NCBI GenBank assembly: GCA_001566295.1 | Contig: KQ964249.1 | Span: 124,001-188,000, forward strand | DNA from: Microdochium bolleyi | Taxonomy: Eukaryota; Ascomycota; Sordariomycetes; Xylariales; Microdochiaceae | DNA: 64,000 nt | Direction: 5' to 3' | Part shown: in pieces, positions 56,075 to 64,000 of the stretch | How the letters are laid out: each line of letters begins with the position of its first letter | Numbering within the stretch: the first letter of the stretch is position 1 | Made by a program: the position numbers and the translations under genes | Notes under the pieces: generated by a model | What the model saw: the letters and a program-made list of their open reading frames with translations, nothing else | The model's database searches: none | What the model was told of the DNA's origin: nothing

Positions 56075-58753
56075 ATGGCTTGGACGATGCAGCCTACCGA
56101 GGCCATCAAAGGCAGCTCCCACATGGCGACACCAATGGACGACCCTCTGCACAGCCACGCCTTCGAAGCACCGGAAATCCCTACAAGCCCTCGAGCCCAC
56201 CGCGCCTACGTCCGCAGGTCACGCAGCCTGAAGCTGCCGACAAACTACACCATGTACGCGTCCAAGCAATATGCCCCACGGCACGACTCGAGGCGACAGG
56301 CGGCTTCAGCCTCCAACTCTCCACAGGGCAGTCCGATCGACCGTAGTTTCGATAACGCCGACTTCAGCGACGCCATGGTGTCATCTACAGCATCAACCGC
56401 CTTCACGCAGCTCACACGATCGTCCAACTCGACCGGGCTCACCACATCCTCAAATAACGATGACTTCACATTGCCAACCCACATCCCATCTCCGAGATGG
56501 GATTCGATCGGCTACAAACAGTCATACAGCAGTGCAGACTACGTGCCATCGTCCCCATACGAAGCGCAAGATCCCTCCTTTGCTTGGGAGACGAGAGACG
56601 AGTTCCCCACCATGGCCACGCAGCCCAGCTCGAGAATCGTCAGCGTCGAGTCTGTGCCAATAGAAAACTTCTCTCGCCCGAGGAACGCGAGCATTAAACA
56701 GCAGCAATGGGTCGATCCTTTACGGAAGCGTTCGCCGACTACAGCCCAGCCCGAATTTACTCAAGCTGACGCCCTTCACGCTGCAACGAGATTCAGGGAT
56801 CGCGGCCAGTCGAACTCGTCAAGTCAATCAATAGCTACATATTCCTCGCTTCCGCCTAGGACAACTTCGGATTATTACCAGCGTGAGAGCAGCCGCGGGC
56901 GGCCCCCACGCATGAATCCGCATGCCAGCCGGCAACCTGCTGTATTCTCACGGGCAGAAAGCAGCGAGCCGGCTTTTGGCAGAAATCCACTGCCTCACAT
57001 GGCGTCCATGCCGTCGGAAGAGCTTCGATCCAGCTACCGGTCCCAGCTTACAGCTTCCACGGCGCCAGGCACTCTTGCAACCGAGACCGAGCGCAGCAGC
57101 GTCCTGACAAAGTACAGTTCGGTTGTATCGATATATGATGATGTCGACGAGGACTTCAGCGTGGACGATGTTATGGGCATGTATGAGAAGGGGTTCGACG
57201 ATTCTGGTGTTGAAGACAATGACATGCACGACTCGAGACCTACCACAAGCAGGACCGAGCAGGTCAACAGTGCCTCGACGTTCCAAGGCATAGACGACAT
57301 TCTCCCTCAGCCTCCGCGGATTGGCGGAGCTGCAGAAGAGGATCCTATTGTCCGCGATTCGGCGGCATTCTTTGCACCGGCTGCAGAGATTGAGAGCAAA
57401 CCTCAGCAACCAGAGGTGGCTCGCTCACAACCTCAAGCTGTCCCTGCAGACGATAGCGAAGACGACGACTTTCCTCTCCGGCCAGCAGCTCGACAGCAGA
57501 CGAACGCGACAGAGACAAGGGACGAAGGCCGAGATCGGTATGGCTTCCGGAAGCAGAACCAGTACATCACCCAACAGCAGTACGACAGCTGGGACAGCGG
57601 CTATTCCGAATATCTCGCGAGAAGGCGGAAGAAGTGGAACGTGCTGCTCAAAGAAAATGGACTAATGACGGACAACCCAAATCGTTTCCCACCACGGTCG
57701 GCCAAGATGAAGCGGTTCGTGAGAAAAGGCGTCCCCCCAGAATGGAGAGGAGCAGCTTGGTTCTATTATGCTGGCGGCCCGGCCATTGTTGCCCAGCATG
57801 CAGGTCTCTACGATGCCCTGCGCAAGCAAACTGCCAAGCCTGTCGATGTGGAAGGTATCGAGCGCGACCTCCACCGTACTTTCCCAGACAATATCAAGTT
57901 TCGATCGAACCAGGCGGCTCAAAGTTCTGCGCAAGAGAATTCTGCCAATGGACCCCCGGGCGCGGATGAGGAGACCCCCATGATCTCATCGCTGCGTCGG
58001 GTCCTGCTTGCATTCGCCATCTATAACCCTCGCATTGGCTACTGCCAGTCCCTCAACTTTCTTGCCGGGCTGCTCCTGCTTTTCGTCGGCAGCGAGGAGC
58101 AAGCCTTCTGGCTACTGAACATCATTACGCGCGTGTATCTGCCCGGTACGCACGAAGTCAGCCTGGAGGGCGCTAACGTCGATCTCGCGGTATTGATGTC
58201 CCAGATCCGGGAAACGATGCCTGCTGTCTGGAACAAGATCGGAAGTGAGCTCGACGGCACAGAAGCTGCCCGGCCCAGCAAGTCACGCAGGGGCAGGAAG
58301 GGGGGCGATCTGTCGACTCGACTGCCACCCATCACGTTGTGCATGACCCCCTGGTTCATGAGCTGCTTCATCGGCACGCTGCCCATCGAGAGTACCCTGC
58401 GTGTCTGGGATGTCTTCTTCTACGAAGGCTCGAAGACGTTGTTCCGGATTGCGCTCACGATCTTCAAGACGAGCGAGCCCGAGATCAGAGCTGTCAAAGA
58501 TCCAATGGAGATCTTCCAGACTGTGCAGACAATACCCCGACGACTTCTAGACGCCAATGTGCTTATGGAGGCATGCTTCAAGCGACGGAATGGTTTCGGC
58601 CACATCAGTCAGGAGAGCGTCGAGCAGAAGAGGGCGGATCGAAGAATACTCGTCAAGCTGGAGAAGGAAAAGCTGGCACGTGGCGACGACAATGAGTTCG
58701 ACGCCGGCGAATCCAAGAGGAAACCCACTATATTCAACAGGCGCAAATTATAG
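56075..58753 (+). CDS. TBC-domain GTPase-activating protein for Rab GTPases
   Basis: Single exon, 892 residues, start at GCCATGG. The first 550 residues are low complexity (Ser, Thr, Gln, Pro) with short charged blocks such as SIYDDVDEDFSVDDVMGMYE, likely disordered and a target of phosphorylation. From about residue 540 a TBC domain begins: WNVLLKENGL, FVRKGVPPEWRGAAWFYYAG. Next come the arginine-finger motif ERDLHRTFP (R601), the glutamine-finger motif GYCQSLNFLAG (Q658) and PITLCMTPWFMSCFIGTLP then RVWDVFFYEGSKTLFRIAL. Both catalytic fingers of the dual-finger TBC mechanism are intact, so the protein should accelerate GTP hydrolysis by a Rab. The domain is interrupted by a Lys/Arg-rich insert (SKSRRGRKGG) before the last third. 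The Rab partner and compartment cannot be told. No intron is needed, which is unusual for a gene of this length here. Confidence 0.92.
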   Translation: MAWTMQPTEAIKGSSHMATPMDDPLHSHAFEAPEIPTSPRAHRAYVRRSRSLKLPTNYTMYASKQYAPRHDSRRQAASASNSPQGSPIDRSFDNADFSDAMVSSTASTAFTQLTRSSNSTGLTTSSNNDDFTLPTHIPSPRWDSIGYKQSYSSADYVPSSPYEAQDPSFAWETRDEFPTMATQPSSRIVSVESVPIENFSRPRNASIKQQQWVDPLRKRSPTTAQPEFTQADALHAATRFRDRGQSNSSSQSIATYSSLPPRTTSDYYQRESSRGRPPRMNPHASRQPAVFSRAESSEPAFGRNPLPHMASMPSEELRSSYRSQLTASTAPGTLATETERSSVLTKYSSVVSIYDDVDEDFSVDDVMGMYEKGFDDSGVEDNDMHDSRPTTSRTEQVNSASTFQGIDDILPQPPRIGGAAEEDPIVRDSAAFFAPAAEIESKPQQPEVARSQPQAVPADDSEDDDFPLRPAARQQTNATETRDEGRDRYGFRKQNQYITQQQYDSWDSGYSEYLARRRKKWNVLLKENGLMTDNPNRFPPRSAKMKRFVRKGVPPEWRGAAWFYYAGGPAIVAQHAGLYDALRKQTAKPVDVEGIERDLHRTFPDNIKFRSNQAAQSSAQENSANGPPGADEETPMISSLRRVLLAFAIYNPRIGYCQSLNFLAGLLLLFVGSEEQAFWLLNIITRVYLPGTHEVSLEGANVDLAVLMSQIRETMPAVWNKIGSELDGTEAARPSKSRRGRKGGDLSTRLPPITLCMTPWFMSCFIGTLPIESTLRVWDVFFYEGSKTLFRIALTIFKTSEPEIRAVKDPMEIFQTVQTIPRRLLDANVLMEACFKRRNGFGHISQESVEQKRADRRILVKLEKEKLARGDDNEFDAGESKRKPTIFNRRKL

Positions 58754-59666
58754 ACGTGCCTTTACAACAACAACACAATCATTCGACAAGACCGGATATC
58801 GACGTTTGATACCTTTCGGCCACAATCTCAGCATTTTCATTTGGCACTTCAAAAAGTTTTACGACCTCACGGCCGCGCAGGTATGGAGGCAGATCGTGGG
58901 CAGCATATACCAAGGACAATTTCGGAAAAAGGGGAACGCATTAGCATCTTTGTCATTTTATCTGGGGGTTTCATACTGTACGGTTTCATCCCTGGTTGGG
59001 CGCCTTTTGTTTGTTTGCTTGCGCACCTTGTGAGATGAGTGTTTCGTTCTTGATAAGGACAGACCTGGTGGGAATACAGCACTCTGGGAACAAGACACCA
59101 CTGTGGCGCCTGCCTCGAAGGCACGCTTCTTGACTTTTTCTCTCATGTTTCAATATACAGTGGGATGACGAGGACTTTCTCTGAATTTACACATGCCTTG
59201 ATTCCTGCGACGATGGTGCTGCCCCATTCTCGCGTTGCTCGTTTATGCTTATACGGCGTGTGTGACCCGTCTGGCTTGCTGGTAGCCAGTATCGTGTCTC
59301 CCACCCCAGGCACGAGCGCGAGTGGGGCAGGTGCCTGAGCTGAACGCCCGGAGACAAGTGCGTCACAGGCTGCCCCACATCAAGGGCAAGCCTCTCTCCC
59401 CACCCAAGCTCCCACTCCAACACTTACATCTCACAACCACCGTCGTCCACGACATCCTGCGCTCTATTACACAGCATCACCCGATACCATATCTTGCGGC
59501 ACTGACGAGCTGCCGCCACGCGCAAAATACACGCTCTGAACCACCAATTCGCCGTGCTCCGCCGGGCTATCAAGCTTCGCTGCAACCACTTCCACCGTGA
59601 CCACGGACCGCGACGTTGAATTGATAGAACACGCGAGCGAGCGAGCCTCGCTAACACACACTCAGC
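58754..59666. other. Intergenic region between TBC gene and E2 gene
   Basis: 913 bp containing the 3' flank of the TBC gene and a C/T-rich leader and promoter of the E2 gene. No supported coding sequence. Confidence 0.5.
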
Positions 59667-60274
59667 ATGGCGTCTACGAAGAGGATAACAAAGGTATGAG
59701 CACGCACTCCCAATCATTGTCACCAATGGGGTGGGGTTTCTTCAGCACACAGCGCCGTCACACGATCACCACCACCTCTTATACGGTAACCCCAAGCTAA
59801 CTCATCACCCCTTGCCAATACCAGGAACTCGCAGAGTGCACCGAGTCCCCGCCCGACGGCATCACCGTCTCCTGCCCCAACGAGGGCGACATCCACAACT
59901 GGACCGCTGTCCTCGCCGGGCCCCAGGGTTCCGCGTACCAGGGCGGCACCTTCACGCTCAAGATCAAGCTCCCCGCAGACTACCCCTTCAAAGCCCCGCA
60001 AGTGAGCTTTGCGACGCGCATCTACCACCCCAACGTCACCAACGACCAGACGGGCGCGATATGCCTGTCCGTGCTCAAGTCGGAGAACTGGAAGCCCGCG
60101 AGCCGGATCAAGGGCGTGCTCGAGGCTGTGCGGCAGCTCCTGGTCGAGCCGAACCCGGACGACCCCCTTGAGGCGCGCATTGCGGATGAGTACAGGCAGC
60201 AGCACGACGAGTTTGTCAAGAATGCCAAGACATACGTCGAGCGGTACGCTAGTGGGAAGGCTTCGCCCGCCTAG
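59667..60274 (+). CDS. Ubiquitin-conjugating enzyme E2, UBE2L3 (UbcH7)-like
   Basis: Two exons, 59667-59693 and 59825-60274, encode 158 residues. Exon 1 holds only nine codons (MASTKRITK); the 131-nt intron (donor GTATGA, acceptor CAG) restores the first helix ITKELAEC. The UBC fold is complete: WTAVLAGPQGSAYQGGTF, the HPN motif in RIYHPNVTND, the active-site cysteine in GAICLSVLK (Cys89) and PNPDDPL near the C-terminus. The segment SVLKSENWKPASRIKGVLEA, with Trp a few residues after the active Cys, resembles UBE2L3 (SAENWKPAT) more than UBE2D or UBE2E. UBE2L3 works with HECT and RBR ligases because it lacks lysine reactivity, which may also hold here. The gene lies 0.9 kb after a TBC gene and 0.9 kb from the convergent BRF1. 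Confidence 0.92.
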
Positions 60275-61199
60275 AGCGCGGAGACAGTAGTGGCAGAGGA
60301 AGAGGAAGACGATGAGACGGATGACGACACAGAAGAAGAGGCAGATGGCATGACGCAGCCCCCGAAATCGTCACCAACGACGTGGCTGACCACGACGCTG
60401 GCACAAGGAGCAATAGAGGCACAAGGAAGGGAAGCAGCGCAGGCACTACAGGTTGTGGAGGAGGCCCGGCGGGCGGGATCAGGTCGACCACCCGAGAGCA
60501 CTCAGCGAAAGTTCTTTGCTCGCAGGCAGCAATGACTTGGGCTCTGCTTCTAATTCATGGCGGCGTCTAGTCGGTGGCTTTTGTACTCGGCTCACACACA
60601 TGTGTAGACTGAGTGGCTGCACAAGCAGCTACATGGGAGAGTTCTCTTTCTTGTACTTGTTATTTACGACTGGCATGTATTTTCCTCACGAGGTCGGCGT
60701 CCCGCATGGTCACTCCAGTATGTATCGACCGAAGAAGCGCTTCTCGTTCCTTTCATTTCTAATTTCTCACCATCCCGTGCCGTTGGGCTATTGAGGATCA
60801 TGTGGCATGTGGAGGAAGACATGATCTGCGAGCCGGAGCGAGTAGTCACATTGACAGTGGTCCATATGCTCTCTCAATCGTCCAGACACTATGGTCTCGT
60901 CGATGGCGAAAAGCGACTGTAAAAGAACCTGCATACTACAACGATGAAGACCAAGAAACACATTACTTCGCAAAGCTGTTTGCTTGACAAAGCCCGCACA
61001 TAGATACTACGCATTGCTTTCTCTTACCCGCGAGCGCCGGCCCCTACGTAGGGTATAGTCTAGACGAAATGAACAGAGATCAATTTCATGAGTAAAAACA
61101 ACCGAGGGGGTATCTTTTGTTTGGACAACACCAGGAAGAGACAATGACAGAGGAAAAAGAAACAACAGGCTTTTGCTTTCTTCACGACGTCGAATGCGC
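60275..61199. other. Convergent intergenic region between E2 gene and BRF1
   Basis: 925 bp of 3' flank of both genes. A Glu/Asp-rich open frame directly after the E2 stop (60290-60535) is probably repetitive 3' UTR sequence. Confidence 0.5.
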
Positions 61200-63705
61200 T
61201 CAGGTATCCCAGTACCCTTCGCCCTCTTCGTAGTCCTCGTCGTCGTAGCCAGGGTGCTCCAGGTCCTCCCCGTCGTCATACGGCACGTTGTCTTCCTCCT
61301 CCTCTTCCTCCTCCTCCTCTGCGGCTGCTGCTTTGGCGTTCTTGCCAGCCGGTTTCTCCTGCTGCTTGCTGCTGCTGCTGCTGTCGGCAGCTGACCGCGA
61401 CGAGGGCTCGTCCGGCCGCGGCTGCGGCGTGTCGGCGACTACACTGTTCGCCCTGCTCGTCCGCCTGCTCAAATCGTCCCGGTCCAGCACTGTCGATGCC
61501 ACGGATCCGGGACCACGCTTCTTGTTCTTGTCAAAGATCATGTTGATCGCGTCGTAGTTGATACGTCTCGAGTAGCCCCTCCGCTCGGCGACCTGCATCG
61601 CCGCCTCCTCCGCCGTCGACGCGGGGCTCTCCTGGCCCTCGCCCATGCGCGGCCGCTTCGGCCTGTTGCGTCGGCGCTTCGGCGGGCCCAGGGCCTCCAT
61701 CTGCTTCCGGTATATCTTCTCCTGCTGCTCGCGGAGGTAGGCCTTGTTCGAGTTGAGCCAGATGACCTCCTTGATCTTGACCTGCTCGGGCGGCAGCACG
61801 CAGTTGGCCACCTCTGGGTCGTCGTCGAATTCGTGCTCCCCAATCGTCTCATCGTTGGGGACCTGCACGCGGGGCAGCAGCGAGCGCGCCCACTCGGCCT
61901 TGACCTTGGCGCGGAAGGCCGCGGACGCGAGCGCGCGCTGGTGCTCGTCCGAGTGCGGGTCGCTGATGACCTCGTTGATCTGTTTTTCCAGCTCGGCCTC
62001 GTCGCGCTCCCACTCCTCGTCAAAGTTGAGCGAGAACTCGGGCTTGTCGCCTTTGCGTTTCCTGCCGCGCTTGCCGGGGGCTGGTTCGGGCTCGGGCTCG
62101 GGCTCCTCTTCCTCGACGGGGCCTTCGCCGTGCAGTTGTGCGAGGTCGTCAAGCGCATCTTCGGCATTCGGGTCCTCCGCGGCGAGTCCTGCCGCGACGT
62201 CCGTGGCAGCAGGAGTGATGCGCGGGGCAGGCTTGGGGACCGAGTTGGGATCGAAGGGGGCGATCAGCTCACTTCCCTCGGAATTGTCGAACGACCGTGG
62301 CAGGAAGTCTGACACCTGGCGCAACTTAGACATGTCTGGTTCCGGGCGAGGCAGCGGCGGCGGTGGCATATCCCTGCTGACCGAAGCACGCGCCGAGCGG
62401 ACGACATCTTCGCTGATGTCCTCGATCATTCTCCGCTTCCGCCCGGCTTCGAGCCGCTCCTTGTCCTGCTTCTCCTTCCACTCTGCGGACCCCTTGTAGA
62501 ACGACGGCGGATCGTGCCGCGACTCGAGGAACTCCTGGTTTAGGAAGTCCTCGATGGTCAGGCCACTGCTCTCCGTGACATTGAACTCGTCCAGACGCTG
62601 CTCAATTGTGGCGGTGGTAACCTTGACCACGTACACGACCTCCTTGACGGTTCGGCGGAAGTTCCACATGCGCGCGGCCATAAGCAGACACGCGCCACAA
62701 ATGCCCGACGGCCGGCGGCCCATGACCATCCAGTCGCGGCCCATGCGGCGGCAGAGCTTGATGGCGGACTCGGCGACGTTGTTGGTGAACTCGCCAAAGT
62801 CAAGCTTGTCGGCGAACCGGAACATGAGGTCTTCGGGTATGATTGACCGTACGTGGTGATTCTGGAATGAGTAGATGTCGTTGAGGTTTTTGAAGACATG
62901 TCCAAGCTCGTATACGTTGATCTGGCATAGTTTGTCAGCGGCAGGTGTCATGGCAAGCCGCAGAATTGGGGAACTTACCTTGACGATTTCGGCAAAGTCA
63001 ATGAGCATGATCTGACACCTGTCTTCTCGTCTGCAGGCTGTATACAGACACACGACGATGACCTTCTCCATGCCACGACCCTGAATCCAGTTCTCGTTCA
63101 TGGCCAGCTTAAAGATCTGAATGGCAATGTCGACAGTACTAGAGTTGATGCTCAGGGCGTGAGCCAGCTCATTCATCCTGTGCTTGGCTGTAACAATGTT
63201 AGCTCCATGGTCCGAACGACTCACTTCGAGAGAGAGATCATTGCTCACCATCACGGGCAGTTCGGTCCCTGTTGTCCGCAATACCTCCCATCCGCCGGAA
63301 CCCCGGGCCCATACTACGAGCCGTCGACTGGTCGGCACCAACGAACTGGCCCTGCACCATCGCCGCACCGGACGATGTCTCTCCGAACTGCACCTCGGCC
63401 ACGATGTTTGACGCATCGATTTCACGACCACAGGCCGTACAGTAGCCCTCGCTGATGGGAGCGGACGGGTTTGGACATCGGGGGTTCGGACACGACTTGC
63501 GAGGCGCAGCCACGACGTCTACTGCCGCACCCCCTGACGCGGTGCTCTTGCCCGCCGTTGTGCTGGGGGCTGTCGAGGCATTCTTGGTCTTCTCGATCTG
63601 GCCCAGGGCTTCGCTGATCCGGCTGCCGCCTGCCACGCCTCGGGGCTTGATCTGGAAGCCGCTCCCGGGCTTGTTGAGCTTGCTGCTCCGGATGAAGGAC
63701 GACAT
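61200..63705 (-). CDS. BRF1: Transcription factor IIIB subunit BRF1 (TFIIB-related factor)
   Basis: Three exons, 63705-63249, 63187-62979 and 62921-61200, encode 795 residues. A zinc ribbon with C72, C77, C89 and C92 (SCPNPRCPNPSAPISEGYC then TAC) is followed by two cyclin folds: RMNELAHALSINSSTVDIAI, VIVVCLYTACRRED, CQIMLIDFAEIVK|INVYELG, and RFADKLDFGEF, RRPSGICGACLLMAARM, RTVKEVVYVVKVTTATIEQR. The C-terminal half carries the TBP-binding homology block, with RRINYDAINMIFDKNKK, and an acidic tail. Brf1 with TBP and Bdp1 recruits RNA polymerase III to tRNA and 5S genes. Two oddities are seen. A 70-residue basic extension precedes the zinc ribbon, which sits almost at the N-terminus in yeast. 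Intron 2 is 57 nt without a stop, so its retention would add 19 residues at the junction in the first cyclin fold. Confidence 0.94.
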
Positions 63706-64000
63706 TGTGCAGGACGTGTGTGCCAATGAAAATTTAACGGATATCCCGTGTCGCCGTTCAGCTGTTGCTGGCCGATGGTCGACTGCGTGAGCCGAAAAAT
63801 GCCAAGCCTTGCAGTCAAGAAGCGGCTGGAGACGAGCTGAACAGTGCAAAAGGCCTGACCGCCCTCAGAGGCATCAAGCTGCCACCATACGAAGCAGATA
63901 GGCTGTATTCTCGGGACACTGGGAACAAATATTGACTTGGTTACAGTGGCCGGGGCGCGTGTAAGTGAGTGGATGTGCGGTTTGGTGGTGGGCGAGGCGT
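63706..64000. promoter_or_regulatory. Upstream region of BRF1
   Basis: 295 bp up to the window edge; presumed promoter and leader of the minus-strand BRF1 gene. No motif was recognised. Confidence 0.45.

Noticed and set aside
55362..56231. A 289-codon plus frame running into the start of the TBC gene
   Set aside because: It is in a different frame from the TBC gene, is Pro/Thr-rich leader sequence, and has no motif.
1..64000. tRNA, 5S rRNA, CRISPR or transposon genes
   Set aside because: No convincing B-box plus acceptor-stem combination, 5S-like sequence, regular repeat-spacer array or transposase/reverse-transcriptase motif was found by reading both strands, though a covariance-model search was not possible.

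Overview
This is GC-rich nuclear DNA from a filamentous ascomycete (Pezizomycotina, most likely Sordariomycetes). The basis is short introns of about 50-135 nt with GTRNGT donors and YAG acceptors, strong G/C third-position preference in coding exons, and gene families typical of moulds: a DIM-5-type H3K9 methyltransferase, a LaeA-like methyltransferase, a PTH11-like rhodopsin-domain membrane protein and a fungal-specific transcription factor. No virus, plasmid, CRISPR, rRNA or convincing tRNA was seen. All gene models come from reading exons, splice sites and protein motifs by eye; positions were checked by frame arithmetic but not by alignment.

Layout. 1-5.4 kb: the C-terminal part of a fungal transcription factor, then a divergent pair encoding a Rieske non-heme iron oxygenase and a sarcosine-oxidase-like flavoenzyme. 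This looks like a small N-methylamine or betaine catabolic module. 5.4-7.5 kb holds no recognisable gene. 7.5-12.6 kb: three paralogous four-helix (MARVEL-like) membrane proteins in direct tandem, the most distinctive local structure in the window. 13.2-17.7 kb: three minus-strand genes, namely a UBTD-like protein whose start codon stands alone in the first exon, the DIM-5 orthologue, and a small single-pass membrane protein. 20.3-25.7 kb: a divergent alpha-glucoside permease and alpha-glucosidase, a MAL-type locus. 26.9-29.1 kb: a concentrative nucleoside transporter. 29.1-35.1 kb: six kilobases without a gene I can support. 35.1-41.3 kb: a secreted alpha/beta hydrolase, the PTH11-like receptor and the LaeA-like methyltransferase with eight exons.

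43.2-51.1 kb: an MFSD5-like transporter, then SSF1 and RRP3, two ribosome-biogenesis genes sharing one divergent promoter, then a very acidic small protein. 51.1-56.1 kb is mostly non-coding, with one doubtful minus-strand gene near 52 kb. 56.1-63.7 kb: a TBC-domain RabGAP, a UBE2L3-like E2 enzyme and the TFIIIB subunit BRF1.

The window thus mixes housekeeping genes (SSF1, RRP3, BRF1, E2, DIM-5, TBC) with accessory nutrient-use loci (Rieske/flavoenzyme, MAL pair, nucleoside transporter) and signalling or secondary-metabolism-type genes.
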